NCBI GenBank assembly: GCA_963383645.1
Contig: OY726565.1
Coordinates: forward strand, 32,219,931-32,283,930
Length of the DNA: 64,000 nucleotides
Direction of reading: 5' to 3'
Origin: Muscardinus avellanarius
Taxonomy: Eukaryota > Chordata > Mammalia > Rodentia > Gliridae
Numbering within the stretch: the first letter of the stretch is position 1; each line of letters begins with the position of its first letter. A program made the translations under genes and the position numbers. Positions 22,518-33,906 of the stretch are shown here, piece by piece. The notes under the pieces are model-generated. The model saw nothing but the letters and a program-made list of their open reading frames with translations. It was not told the DNA's origin and did not search any database.

Positions 22518-23273
22518 TATGGCTTCACTTAAGGTGCTCTGGATCTCGAGTCTGTATTATCTCAGACCCCACTACTCCTTTACTGGGTTGTATCACAGAG
22601 TCTCCGAACCAGGGAGTCGATAGAGGCTGCTTTAAACTATGGGGGGTGCCAGGTTGCACGTTCTCCTATGGTGTGATATCTCTGCCACCACCACTCCCTC
22701 ACTGGGTCAAGTCCCAGGAGGCCCAATACTGCGATTTCTCCTCTGTGGCCTGCAATTTGACTCACTGTTCTTGAGTACGCAGATGTAGCTGTACTGGACT
22801 CGGTGAATTCACTGCTGCTGCCGCCGCCGGTGGCAATATGGCGCCTCTGCCACGCCCTCGGCCATGAGGCTGGCATATTTTTTCTTCTCTGGTTTTGATT
22901 TCCACTCTGAATCCCTGCAGCGTGTGCTGAGCTCAGCCACTGGGAGCTTTAAATGCTGTCTGCGCCGAAAGATCCCGCCTGGCTGTTCCACAGCGGCTCA
23001 CCTGGCTTGCTGTAGCCGTCCGTTGAGTTCGCCGCTGCCGCCGGCAGTATGGCGCTGCTGCCGCGTCCTCGGGCTCGTGTGTCTCCTCTGTGGCCCTGAG
23101 CTCTGTTCTCAGTCCGCTTTCTCTCTGGAGCCTGGTGGTTTTTTTTGTTTTTCTGGTGATGGTGTTTTCTGGCTCTGAAAGGCGCTCTTTTTGTGGTAAT
23201 GGAGATTGGTTGTTAGCGGGACTCTTAAGCCCCGCTTTTCTCGGTCACCATCTTCCCGGAAGTCCAGCCTCCA
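22518..23273 (-). promoter_or_regulatory. L1-type 5'UTR / internal promoter region
   Basis: A GC- and CpG-rich 0.75 kb immediately upstream of ORF1, homologous to 2940-3981. The minus-strand 5' end carries an ETS-like ccggaagt/acttccgg core (about 23255-23265) and a YY1-like aagatgg (about 23248-23254). Two more YY1-like sites (gccatattg near 22835, gccatactg near 23046) follow. Promoter activity is inferred from the L1 family. Confidence 0.65.
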
Positions 23274-23287
23274 ACATTTGCTTCTTT
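23274..23287. repeat. Target-site duplication, right copy
   Basis: acatttgcttcttt, the partner of 20472-20485. Confidence 0.85.
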
Positions 23288-23520
23288 CTAAAGCTCATGC
23301 CTTGGTAGAGTTCATACCTGTCGTTCACAGGTAGCACAAAAGTAGATAAAATGCAGCCTACGAATTTATGGATTTACCCCTATATAGTAACTTCTCAAGA
23401 CCCCATACACCTTTATAACTCAAGATTCAGAAGAAGTGAGTTCAGTTCTTTAGAAAGTGTACAATTTATCTCTCATTTCATCAAGCCCAGTGCAAGGTAT
23501 AAACAGAAGCACACAATCCA

Positions 23521-23645
23521 GGTGTATGGTACATGCTTGTAATCTCAGTACTGAGGAGGCTAAACAGGAGGATCCCAGATTCACAGTCATCCTCAGTAAC
23601 TTACCAAGGACCTCCACAACTTAGTGAGACCCTGTGTGTGTATGC
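23521..23645 (+). mobile_element. B1-half SINE fragment
   Basis: ggtgtatggtacatgcttgt then cagtactgaggaggctaa and cttagtgagaccctgtgtg. Confidence 0.75.
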
Positions 23646-23756
23646 CACTGTCAATATGACTTACATTATGATTTGATACTAAAATTTACCAATAAAAGCA
23701 TAAAAACAACAAAAATAATTTTTAAAAATAATTTTAAAATAAAGAATAAAAAAAGG

Positions 23757-23815
23757 ACTGAGGCTGTAGCTTGGAGGTAGAATGTGCCTGTATTCAATCC
23801 CCAGTACCGCAAAAT
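23757..23815 (+). mobile_element. ID SINE monomer
   Basis: gaggctgtagcttggaggtag and attcaatccccagtaccg. Possibly the right half of the preceding fragment, separated by about 110 bp of AT-rich tail. Confidence 0.75.
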
Positions 23816-23851
23816 ATAAAAGTTCACCTATCTCATAGCAGTACCACAAAG

Positions 23852-23861
23852 TATAAAAGTT

Positions 23862-23905
<44 letters not shown>

Positions 23906-23915
23906 AACTTTTATA
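23852..23915. repeat. Perfect palindrome with (AT)19 core
   Basis: tataaaagttcac (23852-23864), 38 bp of AT, then gtgaacttttata (23903-23915). The 13-bp arms are exact reverse complements, so the 64-bp unit is fully self-complementary. The same 13-mer also occurs once more at 23815-23827 in direct orientation. Confidence 0.95.
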
Positions 23916-24008
23916 TTTATAATTTATAAATCAAGCTGAAAACTATTATTTAGATTATATTTTATTTTCCCACTGTGATAAAATACCAACAAATTAAAAT
24001 GCTGCAGG

Positions 24009-24224
24009 TAAACTGGGCGTGATGGTGCATGCTTGTAATCTCAGCGCTTGGGAGGCTGAGACAGTAGGATTGCACAGGTTCAAAGCCAGGTTCAGCTACT
24101 TAGTGAGGCTCTTAGCAGCTTAGTGAGACCCTGTTTCCAAATAAAGTATAAAATATGTCTGGGAGTATAGCCCAAAGGTACAAAAGCCCCTGGGTTCCAC
24201 CTACAGTAGCACACACACACACAA
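24009..24224 (+). mobile_element. B1-ID dimeric SINE
   Basis: aactgggcgtgatggtgcat, cagcgcttgggaggctgag, and an ID half with gtctgggagtatagcccaa. It ends in a short (CA)n. Confidence 0.9.
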
Positions 24225-24374
24225 AAAGAAAATATGCTGTAGGCAATGAATTCTTGTAATTAAAAGTAAAATAAAATATAAGAACTAGAAAATTTAATTT
24301 TCATTGTCAATTGAGTATTTTATTGATATTTTGTTAAACATTGTGAGGATGCTAAAAATAGAAATTTTAAAAAG

Positions 24375-26990
24375 ACTTCAGAACTTGTTCTGGGAAATTG
24401 AAAGAGATTGAACTCTCCCAAATTCCTTCTATGAGGCCAGTATCACATTAATCCCCAAACCAAATGAAGATACCTAAGAAAGGAAAACTACAGACCAAGA
24501 TCCTTAATGGACATAGATGCAAAAATTCTAAACAAAATACCAGCTATACGCATTCAAAACTATATCAAGAGAATAATACATCATGACCAAGTCGGTTTCA
24601 TCCCAGAAAAACAAGGCTGGTTCAACATATGCAAATTAATATATGTTATTCACCACATAAATAGAACCAAGTACAAAAACCACATCATCATAGCAATAGA
24701 TGCTGAAAAAGCATTTGACAAAATCCAACACCCATTTATGTTAAAAACACTGCAAACAATTGGGATAGAAGGAATGTACTTCAACATCATTAAGGCAATA
24801 TACTGTAAATCCAAAGCCAACATTATATTGAATGGGGAAAAACTGCAAGAATTTCCGCTAAAGTCAGGAACAAGACAAGGATGCTCACTATCACCACTCC
24901 TTTTCAATATAGTCCTTGAGACTCTTGTTGCAGCAATAAGATAAGAGAAGGAAATCAAAGGAATTCACATAGGAAGAGAGGAATTAAAATTATCCTTATT
25001 TGCAGACGACATGATCCTTTATCTGGAAGACCCAAAGAACTCAACCAAAAGACTTCTGGAGCTGATTGACAAATTCAGCAAAGTCGCAAAATCAACCTAA
25101 AGAAATCAGTGGCTTTTCTTTACGCCAACAATGAATCCACAATGAAAGAAACAAAAACAACAATTCCATTCACTATAACCTCAAAACCAATAAAATACCT
25201 AGGAATAAACCTAACCCAAGATGTAAAAGACCTCTACAACAAAAACTATAAAACATTAAAGAAAGAAACTGAAAAAGATCTTGGAAGATGGAAAGATCTC
25301 CCGTGCTCATGGATAGGCAGAATAAATATCATCAAAATGGCCATTCTGCCAAAACTGATCTATAGATTCAATGCAATTCCCATTAAAATACAAGCAACAT
25401 TCTTCAGAGACCTAGAAAAATCAATCATGAACTTTATATGGAGAAAGAAAAGACCCAGAATAGCCAAAGCAATTCTCAGCAATAAGAAACATGCAGGAGG
25501 CATCACAATCCCAGACTTCAAATTATACTATACAGCAATAGTAGTAAAAAACAGTATAGTACTGGCACAATAACAGATATACTGACCAGTGGATTAGAAT
25601 AGAAGATACAGAAACAAACCCACACATCTTTAGTCAATTAATCTTTGACAAAGGGGCCAAACTCACATGCTGGAGAAAAGACAGCCTTTTCAACAAATGG
25701 TGCTGAGAGAACTGGCTAACCATTTGTAAAAAGATGAATCTAAATCCCTATATCTCACTATTCACAGGAATCAACTCAAAATGGATCAAAGACTTAGAAA
25801 TTAGATCTGAGACTGTGAAGTTAGTAGAGGAGAGCATAGGTTCAACACTACAACATATTGGCACAGGCAGTAACTTTCTCAACAAAACCTCCAAAGCTCA
25901 GGAAATTAAAGCAAGAATAAACAAGTGGGATAACATCAAACTAAAAAGTTTCTTCTCATCAAAGGAAACTATTAATATCCTAAAGAGGAATCCTACAGAA
26001 TGGGAAAAGATCTTTACCAGCCACCAATCTGATAGGGGGCTACTATCTAGAATATACAAAGAGCTCAAAAGACTCTACACTAGCAAAACAAACAACCCAA
26101 TCAAGAAATGGGCAAATGAACTAAATAGACACTTCACAAAAGAAGAGATACAAAGGGCCAATAGATAAATGAAAAGATGTTCTACATCACTGGCCATGAA
26201 GGAGATACAAATCAAAACTACACTGAGATTTCATCTAACCCCAGTCAGAGTGGCAAGCATAAAGAAATCAAATAACAACAAATGCTGGCAAGGATGTGGG
26301 GAAAGAAGAACTCTTTTACACTGTTGTTGGGAGTGCAAATTAGTTCAGCCACTATGGAGATCTGTGTGGAGATTCCTAAGAAAGTTTGGAATAGATCCAT
26401 CATATGATCCAGCTATACCACTCCTGGGTATCTTTCCAAAGGGGTTGAATTCAGAGAAATACAGCAACATATGCATACCTATGTTCATAGCAGCACAATT
26501 CGTAATAGCCAAAATATGGAACCAACCCAGATCTCCATCAACAGATGAATGGATAGCAAAACTGTGGGAAATACACACAATGGAATTCTATTCAGCCATA
26601 AAGAAGAACAAAATTATATCATTTGCAAGAAGATGGAAAGCTCTGGAGAACATTATGTTAAGTAAGATCAGCCAAGCACAGAAGGAGAAGGTACATATGT
26701 TTCCTCTAATATGCCCAAACTAGGAAACACAGAGGATACCAGTGGGACTCCAGTAATGGAGGGGAAATATAAGCAAAGTTTGAATGGAAACATAGGAGAG
26801 GAGGAAGGCTGATCCTGATTAATGAGTGTTGACATCTGAATATGTGTAAAATTATGAATATGACATGGTTAACCTGGACAACCATTGGTGGGAGGGGGGA
26901 AGGGAAAATGGGGGCGGGGGGGAGAGGGCACCAAATATAGTTTAAATGTATACCATTTATGTTCAATAAAAATTTGTTAAAAAAGACATA
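24375..26990 (+). mobile_element. 5'-truncated L1, relatively young
   Basis: Begins within the ORF2 RT region and continues to a complete 3'UTR with a polypurine G-rich tract (26888-26933), an AATAAA at 26965-26970 and a short A tail. Its 3' terminus (ttcaataaaaatttgtt) differs from the gcaccaat terminus of the other local L1 3'UTRs, so two L1 3'UTR types are present. A TSD is doubtful (ttaaaaagac at 24367 and ttaaaaaagac at 26977, confounded by the A tail). Confidence 0.9.
24507..26723 (+). pseudogene. L1 ORF2p C-terminal two thirds
   Basis: ORF2p is the endonuclease/reverse transcriptase of L1. Open segments: 24507-24944 (RT fingers and palm, [27 protein letters not shown]), 25109-25573, 25734-26168, and 26169-26723 (C-terminal Cys/His cluster [17 protein letters not shown]). 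The catalytic FADD motif lies at about 24998-25012, just after an in-frame TAA at 24942. A frameshift follows near 25085, with further stops at about 25571 and 26166. The endonuclease domain is absent through truncation. Few lesions over 2.2 kb suggest recent insertion. Confidence 0.93.
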
Positions 26991-27090
26991 CATAATTCAT
27001 AATTTGTAATATATTTATTCCATGAAATTTATTTTAATCTTATTCATTTAAATTTGTTAATTATGTTGGTAAAATCAAAACTTTTCATAA

Positions 27091-27490
27091 ATTTTTTTTA
27101 ATTAATTTATTTTTTAAATTGGTGCATTGTAGTCATATATCAATCACATTGGAGTACAAGACTTGAGAGGATATACAAGCACACATCATCCAATTAGCCC
27201 TCCTCCAGCCCCCATCCCATTCCCTCCCCCTCCCTCCATCCCACACTTCTTTGGTGATTTACTTTGATACATTTGTTTATGTACCTCCTGCGTTTTAAAG
27301 AGGCTCCGTCCTCCAGTATTACATACCCTCTGATTGGTCACATTAGTTGCTTCACTATAGGGCCCTTTCTATAGCTCAACCTCTTCCTGTTGCCCTTTTC
27401 CTCCTAGTTATTGCTGATTAAGAGAAGAGTCTGATTTATATTTTCTGCGATATTTCTCTGTGCATGCTGCGTTGCAAGTACCAATCCCAC
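27091..27490 (-). other. 3' module of composite copy 1 (CCAAT segment plus L1-type 3' end)
   Basis: Plus-strand ggtgcattgtagtcatatat, then the C-rich complement of an L1 polypurine tract (27200-27240), then about 230 bp nearly identical to the complement of 48070-48300. That includes attggtca (a CCAAT box on the sense strand) near 27333 and a TTTAAA-like motif near 27295. The terminal part aligns with L1 3'UTRs at 20520 and 63060. The CCAAT-bearing part is of unknown origin. Confidence 0.8.
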
Positions 27491-30400
27491 TCTTGATGGT
27501 CCCAGTAGTGGCCTGGCTACTCAGTGGACTGATCCAGATCTCGCTGGCTCAAGCAGCGGCCTTGCCTCATGGGAGGCCCCAGTTCTGGTCTCGCTGGCCC
27601 CTGAACCGGTCTAACCCCTAAGCTGGCTTTGGTCCCGACCTTGGAGGCCGCAGGAGTGAACTTGCCTCACGCCAGACTCCGATGCCGGCCTCGCTGGCCC
27701 CAGCACCGGCCTAACCCCTCGGCAGGCTCTTGTCCTGGCCTCGGAGGCCCCAGTACCGGCCTTGCCTCACGGCAGGCTCCTATGCCGGCCTCGTTGGCCC
27801 GAGCACCGGCCTAACCCCTCGGCAGGCTCTTATCCTGGCCTCGGAGGCCCCAGTACCGGCCTTGCCTCACGGCAGGCTCCGATGCCGGCCTCGCTGGCCC
27901 CAGCACCGGCCTAACCCCTCGGCAGGCTCTTATCCTGGCCTTGAGGCCCCAGTACCGGCCTTGCCTCACGGCAGGCTCCTATGCCGGACTCGCTGGCCCC
28001 AGCCCCGGCCTAACCCCTAGGCAGGCTCTTATCCTGGCCTCAGAGGCCCCAGTACCGGCCTTGCCTCAGGCAGGCTCCGATGCCGGCCTCGCTGGCCCCA
28101 GCACCGGCCTAACCCCTCGGCAGGCTCTTGTCCTGGCCTCGGAGGCCCCAGTACCGGCCTTGCCTCAAGGCAGGCTCCGATGCCGGCCTCGCTGGCCCCA
28201 GCACCGGCCTAAGCCCTCGGCAGGCTCCGATCCTGGTCTCGGAGGCCCCAGCACTGGTCATGCCTCACGGCAGGCTCCGATGCCGGCCTCGCTGGCCCCA
28301 GCACCGGCCTAACCCCTTGGCAGGCTCCGATCACGGATTTGGAGGCCCCAGTACCGGCCTTGCCTCAAGGCAGGCTCCGATGCCGGCCTCGCTGGCCCCA
28401 GAATCAGCCTAACCTCTCGGCATGCTCCGATCCCGGCCTCGGAGGCCCCAGCACTGGTCATGCCTCAAGTCAGGCTCCGATGCCGGCCTCGTTGGCCCGA
28501 GCACCGGCCTAACCCCTCGGCAGGCTTTTATCCTGGCCTCGGAGGCCCCAGTACCGGCCTTGCCTCACGGCAGGCTCCGATGCCGGCCTCGCTGGCCCCA
28601 GCACCGGCCTAAGCCCTCGGCAGGCTCCGATCCCGGCCTCGGAGGCCCCAGCACTGGTCATGCCTCAAGGCAGGCTCCGATGCAGGCCTCGCTGGCCCCA
28701 GCACCGGCCTAACCCCTCGGCAGGCTCTTATCCTGGCCTCGGAGGCCCCAGTACCGGCCTTGCCTCACGGCAGGCTCCGATGCCGGCCTCGCTGGCCCCA
28801 GCACCGGCCTAACCCCTCGGCAGGCTCTTGTCCTGGCCTCGGAGGCCCCAGTACCGGCCTTGCCTCACGGCAGGCTCCGATGCCGGCCTCGCTGGCCCCA
28901 GCACCGGCCTAAGCCCTCGGCAGGCTCCGATCCCGGCCTCGGAGGCCCCAGCACTGGTCATGCCTCAAGGCAGGCTCCGATGCCGGCCTTGCTGGCCCCA
29001 GCACCGGCCTAACCCCTCGGCAGGCTCTTATCCTGGCCTCGAGGCCCCAGTACCGGCCTTGCCTCAAGGCAGGCTCCGATGCAGGCCTCGCTGGCCCCAG
29101 CACCGGCCTAACCCCTCGGCAGGCTCTTGTCCTGGCCTCGGAGGCCCCAGTACCGGCCTTGCCTCACGGCAGGCTCCTATGCCGGCCTCGTTGGCCCCAG
29201 CACCGGCCTAACCCCTCGGCAGGCTCTTATCCTGGCCTCGGAGGCCCCAGTACCGGCCTTGCCTCACGGCAGGCTCCGATGCCGGCCTCGCTGGCCCCAG
29301 CACCGGCCTAACCCCTCGGTAGGCTCCAATCCCGGACTCGGAGGCCCCAGCACTGGTCATGCCTCAAGGCAGGCTCCGATGCCGGCCTCGTTGGCCCTAG
29401 CACCGGCCTAACCCCTCGGCAGGCTCTTATTCTGGCCTCGGAGGCCCCAGTACCGGCCTTGCCTCACGGCAGGCTCCGATGCCGGCCTCACTGGCCCCAG
29501 CACAGGCCTAACCCCTCGGCAGGCTCCGATCCCGGCCTCCGAGGCCCCAGCACTGGTCATGCCTCAAGGCAGGCTCCGATGCCGGCCTCGTTGGCCCCAG
29601 CACCGGCCTAACCCCTAGGCAGGCTCTTATTCTGGCCTCGGAGGACCCAGTACCGGCCTTGCCTCACGGCAGGCTCCGATGCCGGCCTCACTGGCCCCAG
29701 CACAGGCCTAACCCCTCGGCAGGCTCCGATCCCGGCCTCCGAGGCCCCAGCACTGGTCATGCCTCAAGGCAGGCTCCGATGCCGGCCTCGCTGGCCCCAG
29801 CACCGGCCTAAGCCCTCGGCAGGCTCCGATCCCGGCCTCGGAGGCCCCAGCACTGGTCATGCCTCAAGGCAGGTTCCGATGCCGGCCTCAACAGCCCCAG
29901 CACCGGCCTAACCCCTCGGCAGGCTCTTATCCTGGCCTCGGAGGCCCCAGTACCGGCCTTGACTCACGGCAGGCTCCGATGCCGGCCTCGCTGGCCCCAG
30001 CACCGGCCTAACCCCTCGGCAGGCTCTTATCCTGGCCTCGAGGCCCCAGTACCGGCCTTGCCTCATGGCAGGCTCCGATGCCGGCCTCGCTGGCCCCAGC
30101 ACCGGCCTAACCACTCGGCAGGCTCTTGTCCTGGCCTCGGAGGCCCCAGTACCGGCCTTGCCTCACGGCAGGCTCCGATGCCGGCCTCGCTGGCCCCAGC
30201 ACCGGCCTAACCCCTCGGTAGGCTCCAATCCCGGACTCGGAGGCCCCAGCACTGGTCATGCCTCAAGGCAGGCTCCGATGCCGGCCTCGTTGGCCCCAGC
30301 ACCGGCCTAACCCCTCGGCAGGCTCTTATTCTGGCCTCGGAGGCCCCAGTACCGGCCTTGCCTCACGGCAGGCTCCGATGCCGGCCTAACTGGCCCCAGC

Positions 30401-33400
30401 ACCGGCCTAACCCCTCGGCAGGCTCTTATCCTGGCCTTGAGGCCCCAGTACCGGCCTTGCCTCACGGCAGGCTCCTATGCCGGACTCGCTGGCCCCAGCC
30501 CCGGCCTAACCCCTAGGCAGGCTCTTATCCTGGCCTCAGAGGCCCCAGTACCGGCCTTGCCTCAGGCAGGCTCCGATGCCGGCCTCGCTGGCCCCAGCAC
30601 CGGCCTAACCCCTCGGCAGGCTCTTGTCCTGGCCTCGGAGGCCCCAGTACCGGCCTTGCCTCAAGGCAGGCTCCGATGCCGGCCTCGCTGGCCCCAGCAC
30701 CGGCCTAAGCCCTCGGCAGGCTCCGATCCTGGTCTCGGAGGCCCCAGCACTGGTCATGCCTCACGGCAGGCTCCGATGCCGGCCTCGCTGGCCCCAGCAC
30801 CGGCCTAACCCCTTGGCAGGCTCCGATCACGGATTTGGAGGCCCCAGTACCGGCCTTGCCTCAAGGCAGGCTCCGATGCCGGCCTCGCTGGCCCCAGAAT
30901 CAGCCTAACCTCTCGGCATGCTCCGATCCCGGCCTCGGAGGCCCCAGCACTGGTCATGCCTCAAGTCAGGCTCCGATGCCGGCCTCGTTGGCCCGAGCAC
31001 CGGCCTAACCCCTCGGCAGGCTTTTATCCTGGCCTCGGAGGCCCCAGTACCGGCCTTGCCTCACGGCAGGCTCCGATGCCGGCCTCGCTGGCCCCAGCAC
31101 CGGCCTAAGCCCTCGGCAGGCTCCGATCCCGGCCTCGGAGGCCCCAGCACTGGTCATGCCTCAAGGCAGGCTCCGATGCAGGCCTCGCTGGCCCCAGCAC
31201 CGGCCTAACCCCTCGGCAGGCTCTTATCCTGGCCTCGGAGGCCCCAGTACCGGCCTTGCCTCACGGCAGGCTCCGATGCCGGCCTCGCTGGCCCCAGCAC
31301 CGGCCTAACCCCTCGGCAGGCTCTTGTCCTGGCCTCGAGGCCCCAGTACCGGCCTTGCCTCAAGGCAGGCTCCGATGCAGGCCTCGCTGGCCCCAGCACC
31401 GGCCTAACCCCTCGGCAGGCTCTTATCCTGGCCTCGGAGGCCCCAGTACCGGCCTTGCCTCACGGCAGGCTCCGATGCCGGCCTCGCTGGCCCCAGCACC
31501 GGCCTAACCCCTCGGCAGGCTCTTGTCCTGGCCTCGGAGGCCCCAGTACCGGCCTTGCCTCACGGCAGGCTCCTATGCCGGCCTCGTTGGCCCCAGCACC
31601 GGCCTAACCCCTCGGCAGGCTCTTATCCTGGCCTCGGAGGCCCCAGTACCGGCCTTGCCTCACGGCAGGCTCCGATGCCGGCCTCGCTGGCCCCAGCACC
31701 GGCCTAACCCCTCGGTAGGCTCCAATCCCGGACTCGGAGGCCCCAGCACTGGTCATGCCTCAAGGCAGGCTCCGATGCCGGCCTCGTTGGCCCCAGCACC
31801 GGCCTAACCCCTCGGCAGGCTCTTATTCTGGCCTCGGAGGCCCCAGTACCGGCCTTGCCTCACGGCAGGCTCCGATGCCGGCCTCACTGGCCCCAGCACA
31901 GGCCTAACCCCTCGGCAGGCTCCGATCCCGGCCTCCGAGGCCCCAGCACTGGTCATGCCTCAAGGCAGGCTCCGATGCCGGCCTCGTTGGCCCCAGCACC
32001 GGCCTAACCCCTAGGCAGGCTCTTATTCTGGCCTCGGAGGACCCAGTACCGGCCTTGCCTCACGGCAGGCTCCGATGCCGGCCTCACTGGCCCCAGCACA
32101 GGCCTAACCCCTCGGCAGGCTCCGATCCCGGCCTCCGAGGCCCCAGCACTGGTCATGCCTCAAGGCAGGCTCCGATGCCGGCCTCGCTGGCCCCAGCACC
32201 GGCCTAAGCCCTCGGCAGGCTCCGATCCCGGCCTCGGAGGCCCCAGCACTGGTCATGCCTCAAGGCAGGTTCCGATGCCGGCCTCACCAGCCCCAGCACC
32301 GGCCTAACCCCTCGGCAGGCTCTTATCCTGGCCTCGGAGGCCCCAGTACCGGCCTTGACTCACGGCAGGCTCCGATGCCGGCCTCGCTGGCCCCAGCACC
32401 GGCCTAACCCCTCGGCAGGCTCTTATCCTGGCCTCGAGGCCCCAGTACCGGCCTTGCCTCATGGCAGGCTCCGATGCCGGCCTCGCTGGCCCCAGCACCG
32501 GCCTAACCACTCGGCAGGCTCTTGTCCTGGCCTCGGAGGCCCCAGTACCGGCCTTGCCTCACGGCAGGCTCCGATGCCGGCCTCGCTGGCCCCAGCACCG
32601 GCCTAACCCCTCGGTAGGCTCCAATCCCGGACTCGGAGGCCCCAGCACTGGTCATGCCTCAAGGCAGGCTCCGATGCCGGCCTCGTTGGCCCCAGCACCG
32701 GCCTAACCCCTCGGCAGGCTCTTATTCTGGCCTCGGAGGCCCCAGTACCGGCCTTGCCTCACGGCAGGCTCCGATGCCGGCCTAACTGGCCCCAGCACAG
32801 GCCTAACCCCTCGGCAGGCTCCGATCCCGGCCTCCGAGGCCCCAGCACTGGTCATGCCTCAAGGCAGGCTCCGATGCCGGCCTCGCTGGCCCCAGCACCG
32901 GCCTAACCCCTCGGCAGGCTCTTATCCTGGCCTCGGAGGCCCCAGTACCGGCCTTGCCTCACGGCAGGCTCCGATGCCAGCCTCACTGGCCCCAGCACTA
33001 GCCTAAGCCCTCGGCAGGCTCCGGTCCCGGCCTCGGAGGCCCCAGCACTGGTCATGACTCAAGGCAGGCTCCGATGCCGGCCTCACCAGCCCCAGCACCG
33101 GCCTAACCCCTCGGCAGGCTCTTATCCTGGCCTCGGAGGCCCAAGTACCGGCCTTGCCTCATGGCAGGCTCTGATTCCGGCCTCGCTGGCCCCAGCACCG
33201 GCCTAACCCCTCAGCAGGCTCCGGTCCAGTCCTCGGGGGCCCCAACACTGGCCTTGCCTCACGGCAGGCTCCGATGCCAGCCTCGCTGACCCCAGCACCG
33301 GCCTAACCCCTCAGCAAGTTCCGGACCCGACCTCGGAGGCCCTAGCACAAGCCTTGTATCATGGCAGGCTCCAATGCCGGCCTTGCTGGCCCCAGCATCG

Positions 33401-33530
33401 GTCTAACCCCTCTGCAGGTTCCAATCCTGGCCACGGAGGCCTCAGTAGTGGCCTTGCCTCACAGAAAGCCCCGATGTCGGCCACTGGCCCCGGCGCCCGC
33501 CTGACCCCTCAGCAGGTTCCGATCACTGTC
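27490..33530 (-). repeat. GC-rich VNTR, 100-bp dimers (about 60 units)
   Basis: The plus-strand dimer alternates half A (aggctccgatgccggcctcg...) and half B (aggctcttatcctggcctcg...). Each is 50 bp and both share aggctc, a ggcct(c) core and ggccccag, so the 100-bp unit is a diverged duplication of a 50-bp ancestor. Variants (ctccgatccc type, lost or gained bases at cctcgaggcc) let units be tracked. The edges (33230-33530 and 27490-27640) are the most diverged, as expected for unequal exchange. Every frame runs through short open stretches, but they are by-products of GC-rich repetition. Confidence 0.95.
27890..32795. repeat. Higher-order tandem duplication within the VNTR (two ~2.4-2.5-kb segments)
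   Basis: 27941-28838 reappears at 30437-31334 (offset 2496) and 29127-30400 reappears at 31523-32796 (offset 2396) with almost no differences. The 100-bp change in offset is one dimer lost or gained near 28840-29120. The rare variant cctaactggcccc at 30384-30396 and 32780-32792 marks the ends of the two segments. Confidence 0.9.
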
Positions 33531-33540
33531 TCTGTGGTTA

Positions 33541-33906
33541 TTATTTCAAAGGATCCAGTTGTAATGTATCAGATCTCTGCCTCCCCCGAATATTGACCAC
33601 TGGCATTGCCACTGCCTCCACCGTTTCAAATCCTTCCCAGGCTCTTTTTCCACTCTGAATGTTGTCCAGTGTTCCTAAGCATGCGTGATGGTAGCATTCG
33701 ACATTTGGTGTAATTTCTCCAAAAAAATAAAGTTGGTAAGATCCAGTTTCTGCTTCTCCTGAATACAAGTCTCCACCACCATCGCAGAGAACTCTTTCAA
33801 CACCGCATTTCTCCTTGGTCTCCGCTAAACTCTCCTTATATGTGATGTCTGAGATTCTTACCAATATAGAGAAATAGCAGTCCTCTTTCACGGCGAATTT
33901 TTCCAT
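33541..33906 (-). CDS. Unrecognised 121-codon open frame of the composite element
   Basis: The frame runs open from a TAA at 33973-33975, so about 143 codons, of which 121 follow the first ATG. The predicted protein is soluble and mildly acidic, with four cysteines and a Gly-rich CDGGGDLYSG centre (residues ~41-50). I see no transmembrane segment, signal peptide, zinc finger or recognisable L1 ORF1, gag or env motif. It lies between the 125-bp monomers and the VNTR in sense, where SVA elements have no ORF. In the second copy the frame is broken (see 46536). It could be a captured host exon, a viral remnant or chance. GTAAG at about 33972-33976 and 33852 would be splice donors on the sense strand. 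Confidence 0.35.
   Translation of the reverse strand: MEKFAVKEDCYFSILVRISDITYKESLAETKEKCGVERVLCDGGGDLYSGEAETGSYQLYFFGEITPNVECYHHACLGTLDNIQSGKRAWEGFETVEAVAMPVVNIRGRQRSDTLQLDPLK

Larger units (their letters stand above)
20486..23273 (-). mobile_element. ORF1-only (HAL1-like) L1 derivative
   Basis: Minus-strand order: L1-type 5'UTR (23273-22518), intact ORF1 (22517-21588), about 0.7 kb that reads as ancient L1 ORF2 on the opposite strand (about 21560-20870), an L1 3'UTR with G-rich tract (about 20830-20520), and an A-rich tail. ORF2 in sense is absent. The exact 14-bp TSD shows these parts inserted as one 2.79-kb unit. The 3'UTR part is nearly identical to 63030-63350. HAL1 elements likewise keep ORF1 and lack ORF2; an antisense L1 insert between ORF1 and 3'UTR is unusual. 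Confidence 0.82.

Noticed and set aside
24367..24376. TSD for the L1 at 24375-26990
   Set aside because: The match ttaaaaagac overlaps the A tail at the 3' end and could be chance.
27490..33530. CRISPR-like regular array
   Set aside because: No unique spacers; both halves of the 100-bp unit are repeats, and the context is a mammalian genome.
27629..33596. Many 80-130-codon Pro/Arg/Gly-rich frames in the VNTR
   Set aside because: Each is the same 100-bp unit read in shifting frames on both strands, and identical frames recur only because the DNA block is duplicated.
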